Assembly: GCA_014155875.1 (NCBI GenBank)
Contig: JACEFZ010011691.1
Coordinates: 670,501 to 734,500, forward strand
Direction: 5' to 3'
Origin: Cepaea nemoralis
Taxonomy: Eukaryota > Mollusca > Gastropoda > Stylommatophora > Helicidae
DNA length: 64,000 bases
Below the pieces are notes generated by a model. It ran no database searches. It was not told the DNA's origin and saw only the letters and a program-made list of their open reading frames with translations. Below, one piece after another: positions 43,371-53,669 of the stretch (its first letter is position 1; every line of letters starts with the position of its first letter). Position numbers and translations under genes: made by a program.

Positions 43371-46300
43371 TCATTGGCACCTTGCCGTCTTGACAGACGA
43401 TAGTTTGTGCTTTAAAAAGGTATAATAACTTTTAACTATGGCTGTAGCGAGTGTGACTGATAAGGCCAATTTGCGCTGTAAATGTCCGTTCACAGTGGGT
43501 GCATGTGAACACGTGGTCATTTCCACCATCATGCACCATCTTACGTCTCAAACGCTTGGTGTGTGACTTTTCTGCAATAATTTTCTCCTTTGACTTTATT
43601 CCATTTCTGATATTCGCCCTCCATGCAACACGTTCAGCGGCGACTTGCTCCCAATGTGCATTATCAATGCCTGTATCAATCATGTCCCGCTTACACACAT
43701 CTTTGTAACGTAGTAGAGGCCGACCCTGAGATCTCTTACCCATCTGTAATTCACCAAAAAAGATATCCTTTGGTATTCTACCATCATCCATCCTCCTAAG
43801 ATGTCCTATCCATCTAAGTCTACGAAGACTGAGCATGGAATAAACTGTCACACAACCTGATCTTTCCAATACTTCAGTATTTGTGATTTTGTCTTGCCAC
43901 TTAATACCAAGAATTCTTCGCAGACACCGCATATGAAAGCTGTTTAAATTGTTCTCTTGGTGTGAGTAAGTTGTCCAGGTTTCACTGCCATAGAGAAGAG
44001 TACTAAGGACACAGGCTTGATAGACAAGGACTTTTGTTTTGGCAGTAAGCTTCCTGTTCTCCCATACTCTTTTTCTTAACCTGTTCATTGTTGTTGCTGC
44101 CTTACCAATCCGGATGTTGATTTCCTGATCTAGGGATAATTTGCTATTTACCACTGATCCTAGATATGTAAAATGGTCTACTATCTCTAATTCAGCGTCG
44201 TCAATAAAGATTGATGGTACCCCATGTGCACCTTGTGACATAATCTGTGTCTTCTTTTTGCTAATTGTTAAACCAAATTCAGAACAAGCATTGGAGAATG
44301 CAGATAGTAGACATTGCAATTCTTCCTCAGAGTGGGTCGTAACTGCAGCATCATCTGCAAAAAGCAACTCTCTGATCAGTACCCTCCTAATTTTGGTCTT
44401 AGCCTTCAATCTCTGAGCATTGTAGAGGCCGCCATCTGAGCGTGAGTGAATGTATATACCACCATCCTGATCCCGAAATGCATATTTCAGTAGAAGTGAA
44501 AAGTATATTCCAAAGAGGGTGGGAGCTAGTACACAACCTTGCTTAACTCCACTCTTGATTTCAAATTCTTCAGAAGTTGCACCATCAAACTTGATTATAC
44601 CCTTCATGCCTGTGTGGAACGATTCCACAATGGACAGAAGAGTCGGTGGGCAGCCAATCTTCTTTAGTGCCTTGAACAGACCCTCACGACTGACCAAATC
44701 AAATGCCTTTGTGAGGTCGATGAAGGCAATAAACAGTGGTTGATTCTGTTCACGACATTTTTCTTGCATTTGTCGCAATGAGAATATCATATCAGTGGTA
44801 GACCGGTTCTGTCGAAAGCCACACTGTGATTCGGGGTAGACTTGATCTCCTAGGACTTGAAGTCTGCGCAGAACAATTCTGGCAAATACTTTTCCAACAA
44901 TACACAGAAGTGAGATACCCCTATAGTTGTTGCAGTCGCTCCGATCGCCCTTGTTCTTGTACAGTGTTATGATGCTTGAATCTTTGAAATCCTGTGGGAC
45001 TTGTCCTTCACGCCAGCATAGCTCTATTAGCTGGTGGATCTGTAGAGTGAGTGTGTCTTGCCCACTCCTGATAACCTCTATTGGAACCCCATCCTTACCT
45101 GGAGCCTTGCCAGATGCAAGTTCATTTATAGCACACTTAACTTCTGTTATGGTGGGAAGTGTGTCCAGGTGGTCAAGAGTTGGTAGAGCCTCTATGGCGT
45201 TGAGGGCATCATCCGCTAGTTTGGTCTCACTTGAGTAAAGCTCCAAATAGTGCTCTACCCATCTGTCCATCTGCTGTTTCTTATCAGTTATGATTTCTCC
45301 AGTCAAGGTTTTCAATGGTGCACTTCTTTTGATCACTGGACCACAGGCTTTCTTTATTCCTTCATACATGCTTCTTATGTCTCCCTTATCACTTGCGATT
45401 TGAATGGACTCACATAACTTGATCCAATAATCATTTGCACACTGCCTGGCAGCCTTTTGCACATCCTTCCTAGCTTGCCTTAGCTCACTCAGAGTGTTAC
45501 GCGTTGGTCTTTCCTTGTTTCTTAAGAGAGCTTTTTTCTTCTTATCAATCAAGGGCTGCAGAGTCTCGCTGTTGGCCGCAAACCAGTCCTGCCTCTTATG
45601 ATCCACAGTGCCGTAAACCCCTACGGCAGTTTTATAAAGAGTTTCCTTAATTTGACCCCACTTTTCATTTACTGTACAATTTTCTGGTGTATCAGTGAAA
45701 GCGTCTTCAAGTTGCTGTTGAAACTGAAAGCACTTTTCAGGATCATGAGTGTTAATAATATTAATCCTGGGGCTAGATTTGTGTTTAGCTGTGTAGATTC
45801 TCTTTGGTCTCAGTCTAACCCTTGCAACAACCAAAGAATGATCCGTATCACAGTCAGCACTGTGGTAACTACGAGTCAATGATATATGGTTCAGATGTTG
45901 TCTCCGTGTGATGATGAAGTCCAGCTGGTGCCAATGGCCGGATCTTGGATGTTTCCATGTGACCTTATGCATCTCTTTTGTTTTAAAAAAAGAGTTTGTA
46001 ATACATAGGTCATTACTGGTGCAATGCTCCAGCAGCCTTTGCCCATTTTCATTCATGCGACCGATGTTGTATTTTCCAAGGCACACTGGCCATGAACTCG
46101 AGTCCTTGCCCACACGAGCATTGAAATCACCGAGCATATAAATGTAGTCAGATTTTGGAACTGCCTTGATCACGGAGTCTAACTCCTCATAGAACGAATC
46201 CTTCACATCATCAGAGGAATCGAGTGTCGGTGCATATGCAGTAATAATGGTGGCAAACCCACAAGAGGTTGCCAAGCGCAGGGATAATAGTCTTTCATTT

Positions 46301-47004
46301 CCTCCTGCTGGAATTTCAATCATTCCCAGTAGCGAATTCTTCACTGCAAAGCCCACACCGTGTTGCCTTTTTTCTGCCTGCCCTCTACCCTTCCAGAAAA
46401 AGGTGTAGTTGTTTTCCCTGAGTGACCCTTCCTCAGCGAGGCGAGTCTCCTGCAGGCCAGCAATATCAATGTTAAGACGATTGAGTTCGGCATCAATCAC
46501 AGCCGTTTTTCTCACATCGTCAATATTGGTCAAGTCAGTGGAAAATCCTGGACACATGGTTCTCACGTTCCAGGTTGCAAGCCGTAGCTTGAGGTTTCTA
46601 TTTTTATTTTTGTTTGTACCTGGTGCATTGGTTTTACAGCCTGCAATTTAGATTTTGTCCTAGCCCCAAGCACCCATTGAAGCAGGCAGGCTGTGGCGGA
46701 TCAGCACCCAATTGGCTGGGGGCTGCCCAGCTTGAGGCGGGCGGTAGCTGATCAGTGACACCTATAGGTGTCTCCCACCGTCAGAGGCAACGCGTGGCGC
46801 CCCATGTCTACGCCAACTGACAAGGACTTATAACCCGTAACAGTTGCCTCTCGCTTTGATTCCGAGACCAGTTAAGACCAGGGATGGAGGTATTGCCTCT
46901 CCATAGCACAAAGCCTGGGCTAAAATATAGAGATCATGTGTTGCCCATGCAGCATGATCCCTCTCTCGGCCTGCCTAGTTCACTCCAGAGGAAAGGTAAC
47001 ACCC
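43371..47004 (-). mobile_element. LINE-D copy 3, 3.6 kb, intact frame
   Basis: A complete or nearly complete non-LTR element bounded by GATGTCAACA duplications. It has about 440 bp of 5' leader, a single long frame, and only about 60 bp after the stop codon. No poly(A) tail is present at the 3' edge. Three other copies are in the window (1-759, 24010-26070, 63560-64000). The closely matching 5' and 3' segments of the edge copies suggest a recently active family. Confidence 0.9.
43432..46566 (-). CDS. LINE-D protein: endonuclease, reverse transcriptase, C2H2 finger
   Basis: A 1044-codon frame without internal stops. The first ATG is at 46557 within TWNVRTM; the frame itself is open to about 46647, after a stop conserved in the other copies. 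APE endonuclease: LQETRLAEEG, LGDFNARVGKDSS and DCDTDHSLVVARV carry the catalytic Glu, Asp/Asn and Asp-His. RT: GKAPGKDGVPIEV, GISLLCIVGKVFARI, GFRQNRSTTDM, FIDLTKAFDLVSREG, SGVKQGCVLAPTLF, catalytic LFADDAAV, then FTYLGSVVNSKLSLD. C-terminal: LRWIGHLRRMDDGRIPKDIF, GRPLLRYKDVCKRDM, and a C-x2-C-x12-H-x4-H zinc finger at the end (CTHCERTFTAQ start). It would nick DNA and copy its own RNA in the nucleus. Clade is uncertain (RTE/CR1-like group). Confidence 0.9.
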   Translation of the reverse strand: MRTMCPGFSTDLTNIDDVRKTAVIDAELNRLNIDIAGLQETRLAEEGSLRENNYTFFWKGRGQAEKRQHGVGFAVKNSLLGMIEIPAGGNERLLSLRLATSCGFATIITAYAPTLDSSDDVKDSFYEELDSVIKAVPKSDYIYMLGDFNARVGKDSSSWPVCLGKYNIGRMNENGQRLLEHCTSNDLCITNSFFKTKEMHKVTWKHPRSGHWHQLDFIITRRQHLNHISLTRSYHSADCDTDHSLVVARVRLRPKRIYTAKHKSSPRINIINTHDPEKCFQFQQQLEDAFTDTPENCTVNEKWGQIKETLYKTAVGVYGTVDHKRQDWFAANSETLQPLIDKKKKALLRNKERPTRNTLSELRQARKDVQKAARQCANDYWIKLCESIQIASDKGDIRSMYEGIKKACGPVIKRSAPLKTLTGEIITDKKQQMDRWVEHYLELYSSETKLADDALNAIEALPTLDHLDTLPTITEVKCAINELASGKAPGKDGVPIEVIRSGQDTLTLQIHQLIELCWREGQVPQDFKDSSIITLYKNKGDRSDCNNYRGISLLCIVGKVFARIVLRRLQVLGDQVYPESQCGFRQNRSTTDMIFSLRQMQEKCREQNQPLFIAFIDLTKAFDLVSREGLFKALKKIGCPPTLLSIVESFHTGMKGIIKFDGATSEEFEIKSGVKQGCVLAPTLFGIYFSLLLKYAFRDQDGGIYIHSRSDGGLYNAQRLKAKTKIRRVLIRELLFADDAAVTTHSEEELQCLLSAFSNACSEFGLTISKKKTQIMSQGAHGVPSIFIDDAELEIVDHFTYLGSVVNSKLSLDQEINIRIGKAATTMNRLRKRVWENRKLTAKTKVLVYQACVLSTLLYGSETWTTYSHQENNLNSFHMRCLRRILGIKWQDKITNTEVLERSGCVTVYSMLSLRRLRWIGHLRRMDDGRIPKDIFFGELQMGKRSQGRPLLRYKDVCKRDMIDTGIDNAHWEQVAAERVAWRANIRNGIKSKEKIIAEKSHTKRLRRKMVHDGGNDHVFTCTHCERTFTAQIGLISHTRYSHS

Positions 47005-47014
47005 GATGTCAACA

Positions 47015-47071
47015 ATACTTTCGTTAAGAGGTGAAGTGACCAGTGTCTGGCTCTTCCCAGGATGGGCTCAC
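47015..47071. other. Remnant of target DNA between LINE-D and PLE
   Basis: 57 bp between two insertions, each with its own duplication. It belongs to the same older sequence as 43300-43370 and 48038 onwards. Confidence 0.6.
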
Positions 47072-47158
47072 ACACCAGAAGTTCAAAACAATGTTTTCCC
47101 GTAGTAAATTTGAATAACGAAGACACAAACAATAGATTGCACGATTTATTGCCTGGCA

Positions 47159-48025
47159 TATTTCGCTGCATCTCGTCAGGTACATACTGCAGAAATCACA
47201 CAACTTACGTGAAATTAACTAGATAAATCCTTCAAGTTGAAATATACACATATTCGCACAGTAATGTCACTTATCTACCACGGTAATTTTAAGCTGACTA
47301 ACATGTCTTTCTGTTTACACAATTCTGGCTTGCGTTGATAGATCATAATTGCTTCTGCAAATTTTAACAAGCGAGTATTTTGTGTTCTAAACAACACGCG
47401 AAATGCAGTGTCTCTGGACACAACGTGACCACTGGCGACAATGTGTCTGCCGATTGAAGACGCTGGGAGCTTCCGGTGTGTCGGCTCCTCGCCGCTAGCC
47501 ACTCCTGTGTGTTGTATCTTGTTGACCCATTGAGGTATGTGTTCTGACACCCGTTTGTTAAGCTGTCTCTCCGTTCGACCAATGTAAACGGCCTGGCATC
47601 TACATGTGAATTGGTAAATACAATTGTTTGTGGCGTACAGAGGAACAGGCTCTTTGACTGTTGGTGTAGGAATGGGTACGGTTTTACATCTAATGACTGG
47701 AGTTGCCGCGCAGAATGTTCGACCTACTGCTGTAGTAAGCCGGTCTTGTAGACGTTGCATTACGTCATCCCCTCGAAAGGTTAGCTGGATGAATACCTTG
47801 AGTTTAGGGACTGTAGTTACGATATTTGCAGAAGCAATTATGATCTATCAACGCAAGCCAGAATTGTGTAAACAAAAAGACATGTTAGTCAGCTTAAAAT
47901 TACCGTGGTAGACAATCGACATTACTGTGCGAAATTGTGTATATTTCAACTTGAAGGATTTATCTAGTTAATTTCACGTAAGTTGTGTGATTTCTGCAGT
48001 ATGTACCTGACGAGATGCAGCGAAA
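47159..48025. repeat. ~200-bp inverted repeat of the PLE 3' end
   Basis: Arms at about 47159-47364 and 47824-48025. The right arm carries a plus-strand copy of the last codons (FAEAIMIYQRKPELCKQ to LKLPW and stop) and of the 3' untranslated region. Identity is high, with few substitutions. Confidence 0.88.
47275..47830 (-). pseudogene. Penelope-like RT end and GIY-YIG endonuclease
   Basis: The frame 47760-47275 is open. Just before it, in the same frame, LKVFIQLTFRGDDVMQRLQ (about 47800-47750) matches the end of a Penelope RT domain. After a linker with TPVIRCKTVPIPTPTVKE come CIYQFTC, AVYIGRTERQLNKRVSEHI (the GIY-YIG module with its Arg and His), ASSIGRHIVASGH and the Glu-bearing LLKFAEAIMIYQRKPELCKQ. 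The protein stops at 47275-47277. GIY-YIG nucleases make the nick used by Penelope-like elements. Everything upstream, including the RT catalytic core, is absent. Confidence 0.85.
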
Positions 48026-48037
48026 TACACCAGAAGT

Positions 48038-49764
48038 CTTTAAATGACGTTCCTAACCAGAAAGGTAACGCAGTGTTTGTCTATAATGATGTAACCATGT
48101 TATTTATGCGCCATAATAATGTTCCCGTTCGAAAGTAAATTCTGGTACAATGCCATGTTGGTTTCATTTCTGCACTCACCAGGATAGAACCTTTCTTCTA
48201 CGAATGCAAAGTCTCTATATGCAAGAGTAGGCTATTCCGTCTTCATTGCATATATAGTTGTCATTTTTTTTTCAGTGCGTTTATAATGCCCATTTCAAAC
48301 GAACATTATATGCATTGATGATTCTACAAGAGTAAATGATTCTAGGATTCTATCTCTTAAACCTCTTGTGCAAAGACCCACATAATTCTTAATATATCAT
48401 GTGACTCCTTTGAGGGTCAGAGCTAACTCTTGAGAAAAGAAAGCCAGATCTTATATGACAGAAATAGGATGCTGATAGGGTGTAGAGAGGGTCATGCATC
48501 ATGTCTTAGTTTAATCTGCATCCCTTTCAACATGCTTTGCTTTAACCTGCCAATATCACTCTTTGCATCCATCTAGACATGCAGAATTTCAACAGGTAGT
48601 GTTCTATCAGATATCTGTCATGACATGCTTTGTTACTCTTTTCTTAATCTTGACCATTCCTTTTTCTCAACTGGATATGATCACATCTGGCTGACTTTTC
48701 CTTGTCTTAATATCATCCTGAGTTTATTTCATTAGGAAACTAAGACATCACTGGAGGACCACTCTGATTTATCAGTAGATAATGGCTTCACTCCAACAGG
48801 TGTTTTACTACCTTAAGGATAGAGAGAGGAGAGTAGTGATCTCACCTGTGAGTGGAATCACATCCCAGACTCCATAATATCAACACCCCCCCCCCCCCTC
48901 CCATTTCATGTATGTTTTGTAAATAATGCATGTAGGTTTGTGAATAATGAATATATGTATGAGATGCTTACCCAGGTGGGTTTTGTTTGTACTGTTCCAG
49001 AAGGTATGTGCTGACCTGTCTATAGGAGCTGATGCTCACACTGCTTGGGCAAGAAGAATTCTGTCTGTGCCGAGATGCCAGCCCTCAGCCTCAAAAAGAC
49101 GGTATATTCTTACTATATTTTAAGAAACCGTTTGGCATTATACCAGTTTATCGTCTCCCTGGGGACTATATATGGCTACTCATAACCTCCAGCAGTAATT
49201 TCTACCCATCAGCCAAACACCTCCACATAATCTTATAACCTGCACACCAGAGGCAGCACCAATAGGGAAAACCAACTAGGTCCTAGGGTACCTCCAACAG
49301 CATAGCTCTCAACATGAATAACACCACCAGTGACCCTCAATTTGTTCCACAACTAAACTAAACTAAACTAACCATTTAGCTACCTATTGCTGGTTATGCC
49401 ACAATGATTGGATTGAGATAATGGGTTTACTGAGGGGCTGATCATAACATTTGAGTGACCATTGTAATATGTACAATACCAACTTTCATGCATTATTTCC
49501 TGTTCTTGTATTAACTTTAATAAATACCAAAAACTTGGGTGAATCTTGGTTTACGTTTTGTCCAACGATAACTATGTTTGTTCTGCACTAAAAGTACACC
49601 TTGTTATGTAACAACTTTATCTGTATGTATGCACAGTACACCATGTTATGTGCTAACTTTGTTTGTTATGTGCATATAATGGATGTCCAGTAATGTTCAT
49701 GTATGTCTTGTCAATCCCTAGATGTCTTGGCATACATGATCTACCGAGAGACTGTGGGGATTAA
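48038..49764. other. Unassigned spacer with CTAAA tail and C run
   Basis: No gene. A C-run lies at 48885-48897 and (CTAAA)n at 49353-49369; the latter resembles the tail of the tRNA SINE at 35452 and may end an unrecognised short repeat. Near 49590-49680 a TTATGT-ACTTTG stretch recurs with variation. Confidence 0.45.
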
Positions 49765-51211
49765 TGTTGTCGTAATAATTGTGTCGTCCCTGGGGTGAGT
49801 GGAATCAACACCAACATTCTTTTAACCCCATATCAATATCTTGAGGAGCTTCTTGATTTCTGTCCACAATACCCCGTCAGTCTTCGGATCATTCACTCAC
49901 TCTCTTACCACTGGATCATGCATCATGCCCCCTCTCATTCTTTTCTGAAACATACCCACACAACACTAGCCTCTAACAAAACAACAAATTAATTTAATAG
50001 AGAAAACTGTCATGTATGTGCAAAGTGTATGTGTAGAATGTTTGTCGTATAATCTAGTGTATATGTAGAGTCAGACCGAATAGCTCAGGAGCAAAGTCTG
50101 TTTCATCACTGTACTGGCCACACAACAGCACCATATCAAGGACAGAATACCTCACCCAAATGATGTGTCTCTCCAGCCAAGTGTCGACTTCCTCCAATAG
50201 CTCCTGGACAGTCCCAATGCTTGGTCATCAATAGTGGAAACAGTCCAATATTGACCGTCAATCTAACACACACAGTGTAACTACTCTGTTCATAAAAGTT
50301 CTGTGATCAGACAATCCTAAATTAAGGTTACTGTCACTTTGAAAAACTAAATGTTAGTATTTAACTTTTCGTAGGAATTCCCCAATGTTAACACACAATG
50401 TTAATTTTCCAGGTATCTATGTATCTACTAGTGTTCCTGGTACTGGTGTTGTTGTCGGTGTCTTTATTTTCCTGTGATGTAAACTATCACTTAGGAAACT
50501 TAATTATATAATCATCGTTTCCTGCTCAGCAGAGACCAGGTTCCTGCAGACCCTCTGGATTCTGGGCCCAGTGCAAAAGCCTCTTAGTAAACTCTGCCTT
50601 CAATGCTCGAGCCATGACCTTTCTTCCAGCTGTTGTACAATTTAGTTAGTGGAATCATATATTTATTCCGGTTTGAAAATTGAGACTACTAAATCACACG
50701 AAGGAAACATGTCTGTCAATGTAAATCGACAGAAGACACGGTAGTTCCTCTCCAGAATCAAACTCGGAATATCACACTCTTCCTTGTTGTTTCACAACAT
50801 TTGGTCAACTCCCCCAAAGTTGTTTATCCCAACTGGTTTCAATACGATGTCTGAATGACGTCAATAATCTGTCTAGACACTAAGCGTCTAGAAGCTATTT
50901 TTCTCTCTCCGTTTCCGACTGGATGTAAAAAAACTGGCTAGCCATCCCGCTTACATCTGGGGACCTGTCCCGGTACTTCAAAAAGTCTTGCCAACCTGTG
51001 ATTTGGAGAATTCTTGTCCCCACAACAAAAGATCTTGCCGACTTCTATCCAGACAGACTGTCTTCAACTTCAAAGGATGGCGCCCGCCTGCAGACTAATG
51101 GCGCGACAATCTTTCCTTGATCGACAACACATCAAAGAATGACGGCTGCTGGTAGACGTATGACGCGCCATTCTGCCATCGATCGACAACTCCAAGATTT
51201 TTTCCGTGACA
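49765..51211 (-). repeat. 3' LTR of Gmr1-like gypsy 3
   Basis: On the minus strand it starts TGTCACGG at 51211, after the purine-rich AGAAGGGAGCC (51223-51213), and ends CGACAACA at 49765. The part 49768-50825 is matched by 55524-56573. It contains a TGACGTCA near 50857. The length of about 1.45 kb is long but similar to the LTR-type insertion at 7719-9437. Confidence 0.75.
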
Positions 51212-51276
51212 TAGGCTCCCTTCTAAGAGAGTAGTCCGCATCAACTCTTTCTCCTTGGAGGTTCGATCCAGATTAT

Positions 51277-51650
51277 CTATTCCTCTTCTTCAGGAGCTGG
51301 ATGTCTAGACAGGAAATCAGCTCCAACATTTTCCTTCCCAGGTATATACTCCACCGTAAAGTGGTAGGGCTGAAGCAGCAACGACCACCGCATCAAGCGG
51401 GCGTTGGGCTTCTGAGAAGTGGCCAGGAACATCAAGGGTTGATGATCCGACTGGACCTGAAACTGAACTCCATACAAATAGGGCTGGAATTTTTTCACGG
51501 CTCATACGAGAGACAAACACTCCCTCTCGATGGTCGAATAATTCCTCTCAGCCGGGAGAAGTTTCTTGCTTGCGTATGCCACTGGTTTCAAAACCGAAGC
51601 ATCGCCCTTCCCTTCCAGTAACAAGGCTTCCCCAATTCCAATCCCGCTCG
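51277..51650 (-). pseudogene. RNase H, Gmr1-like gypsy 3
   Basis: From the junction near 51650 the minus strand reads KPFVLRTDASGIGIGEALLL (first Asp), PVAYASKKLLPAERNYSTIE and ERECLSLV (Glu), a stop near 51504, then KKFQPYLYGVQFQVQSDHQPL (Asp) and GKENVGADFLSRHP (final Asp). It ends with a stop at 51277-51279, about 65 bp before the LTR. All acidic residues of the RNase H core remain. Confidence 0.85.
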
Positions 51651-52190
51651 CATCCGTTCTCAATACAAATGGCTTGAAAATTTCGAGAAGTACCTAGCCT
51701 TATGGAGCCTAGCGAATAACTGAGTTGGATTCGGCAAATGTTCCACCTGAAATTGAGTATGACTGTTCAGAAGTCGATAGTCTATACACAACCGGTGTTC
51801 TCCACTTGGTTTACGTAACAAAACCACCCCCGCATTGTATGGGGATGTGGATGGCGGAATCACGTCATCCTTCAGCAGTTTCTGTATTTCCTCCTCCAGG
51901 GCCTTTTCTTTAGAGAATGGCACTGGGTAAACCTTTTGGCGAACAGGCTTTTGGGTGGTTAAGGTCATCTCGAATTCAACCAGCCTCGTTCGTCCTGGTT
52001 TATCAGACAGTATTTGCTTATGAGACTCGAGAACCTGGTTAATATTTTCCCTCTCCTGGGAAGTCAGATCAGGGTTCACCTGCACATCCCTATAGGTTTC
52101 CTGGTGTACCAGGGGATATTCCCTGCCCTCGTTGGTTCCCGTTTCAGTCTCCACTGCGACTGCCATTGCAATGAGGTGGGCTGCTTTGTC
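51651..52190 (-). pseudogene. Reverse transcriptase N-terminal part, palm deleted
   Basis: The frame 52166-51660 shows ILSDKPGRTRLVEFEMTLTT, then the ALEEEIQKLLKDDVIPPSTSP block, NAGVVLLRKPSGEHRLCIDY and the LFARLHKARYFSK block, the start of the RT palm. At about 51650 the sequence jumps straight into RNase H. The YxDD motif, the PFGLxNAP block and the thumb, some 180 residues in a full element, are gone. The junction lies in TCTCGAAATTTTCAAG, where AAATTT-type text could have paired. Confidence 0.85.
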
Positions 52191-53669
52191 TCAGGGTCTC
52201 TTCTCGTACTTCCGCAGGAGATTAATATGGAACATCTTCGACTTTCCCCGGATCCGGATCTGATAGTTGGTTCTGGATATCACCCTTTCCACGGGAAATG
52301 GTCCTTGCCAACCTATCTCCAGTTTGTTGGTTCCCGTTGGGAGTAGCAACAAGACTTTGTCTCCCACCTCTAGAGATCTGTCTTTAGACCTACGGTTGTA
52401 GTAAGCCGCGTGTCTTTTCCTGGCCTTTCTCAAATTCTGAGTCGCCAGAGTCCATCCCTTGTGAAGTTTTTCTTTCAGTTCCTCCACGTATTTATAAGAG
52501 GAGATCACTTCTTCTGACGTCCCCTCCTCAGTCCAACTCCTCAACATGGCTTCCAATGATCCTTTGATTGGACGACCAAACAGCAAAGTAGCGGGTGGTA
52601 GTCCTGTTGAGACATAAGGTACTTCCAGATAGGCGAAAAGCGCTGCTGGGATATATTCATCCCACCTATCAGGTTTTTCCTGTGCCAGTTTCCGGAGCAT
52701 TGTCATCAACGTGCCGTTGAAACGCTCTACTTGTCCATTGTCTTGAGGGTGGTAAGGGCTGGTATGTATATGGTTAGAGTGGAACACCCTAAATACCTCC
52801 TCCTTTAGTTTCCAACAAAACTGGGACCCATTGTCCGTCAGAATCTGACTAGGGAAGCCTAATCTGGTAAAGGCCTCCATCAGTGCGTCAGCCACTCGTT
52901 TCAAGTCAATTGTGGTCAATGGTATGGCTTCACCCCACATTGTACAGCAATCCACCATTGTGAGTATGTACATATTCCTAGTCCTAGGAAGTGGACCCAC
53001 GATATCGATGGCTACCCTCTCGAAAGGAGAGTTCATGATGGGCATTTCATCCAAGACCACCGGCGCTGTCCAGTGTTTCTGTGCCACCCTCTGGCACTCA
53101 GGGCATGACTTCACATACCGACGCATATCACCGGTCATTCCCGACCAATAGTAACGGCAGGAAATTCGCTGCATGGTGGCGGCAATACCCATATGCCCAC
53201 TAAATGTGATGGTATGCCCCATATGAAGAATTTGGGAACGGAATGCCTTCGGGACCACCAACTGACCGTGTAGGTTGTCTCCCCTTCCGGCTCTCCTGTA
53301 GAGTATCCTATTCTTCATGTAGTACTGCCCCCGTTTTGGTGGACCAGCACTTCTCTGCAGCTTCTTGTAGCAAGGACGTAAGGTTGCATCCTCACTCTGG
53401 GCAGTTCGCAACTCCCCCGGCAGTGGGTTAGTGACCACTGCTTCTGCCTGATCAGTTCTCGTCTGAGAGCGAGTCTGAATTGCTCCCATATTGATTGGTT
53501 CCCTAGGCATTCCCAGAAAGACATACCGGCAACCGAGGATGACGGGGAAAATGGGATCAGTCAATACAACGGCCTTAATTGTGCCGGTGACATATCTTGA
53601 CCGAATCTCCACTTTGGCGATTGGCAACTTCATGGCGACAGCACTCTTCTGTGCAGGATGTATCTCCAT
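52191..53669 (-). CDS. Protease end and integrase, open frame, Gmr1-like gypsy 3
   Basis: A 492-codon open frame. The first 60 residues are the end of a retroviral-type aspartic protease domain (DPIFPVILGCRYV). After a linker, the integrase HHCC finger has HMGHTITFSGHMGIAAT and SCPECQ. The catalytic core has RVAIDIVGPLP (Asp), QILTDNGSQFCW (Asp) and GQVERFNGTLMTML (Glu), all intact. A C-terminal domain follows with LEVGDKVLLLLPTGTNKLE and a GPF-like WQGPFPVERVI, ending in FHINLLRKYEKRP and a stop at 52191-52193. The product would insert cDNA into chromosomes. It is the best preserved gene of this element. Confidence 0.88.
   Translation of the reverse strand: MEIHPAQKSAVAMKLPIAKVEIRSRYVTGTIKAVVLTDPIFPVILGCRYVFLGMPREPINMGAIQTRSQTRTDQAEAVVTNPLPGELRTAQSEDATLRPCYKKLQRSAGPPKRGQYYMKNRILYRRAGRGDNLHGQLVVPKAFRSQILHMGHTITFSGHMGIAATMQRISCRYYWSGMTGDMRRYVKSCPECQRVAQKHWTAPVVLDEMPIMNSPFERVAIDIVGPLPRTRNMYILTMVDCCTMWGEAIPLTTIDLKRVADALMEAFTRLGFPSQILTDNGSQFCWKLKEEVFRVFHSNHIHTSPYHPQDNGQVERFNGTLMTMLRKLAQEKPDRWDEYIPAALFAYLEVPYVSTGLPPATLLFGRPIKGSLEAMLRSWTEEGTSEEVISSYKYVEELKEKLHKGWTLATQNLRKARKRHAAYYNRRSKDRSLEVGDKVLLLLPTGTNKLEIGWQGPFPVERVISRTNYQIRIRGKSKMFHINLLRKYEKRP

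Larger units (their letters stand above)
47083..48026 (-). mobile_element. Penelope-like element, truncated, with inverted partial copy
   Basis: ACACCAGAAGT at 47072-47082 and 48027-48037 bounds a 944-bp insertion. It contains the 3' end of a Penelope-like element on the minus strand and, at its other side, an inverted copy of the last ~200 bp on the plus strand. Terminal partial copies in direct or inverted orientation are a known habit of this class. Confidence 0.8.

Noticed and set aside
43499..46651. Several plus-strand frames across 43.5-46.6 kb
   Set aside because: All are antisense to the intact LINE-D gene.
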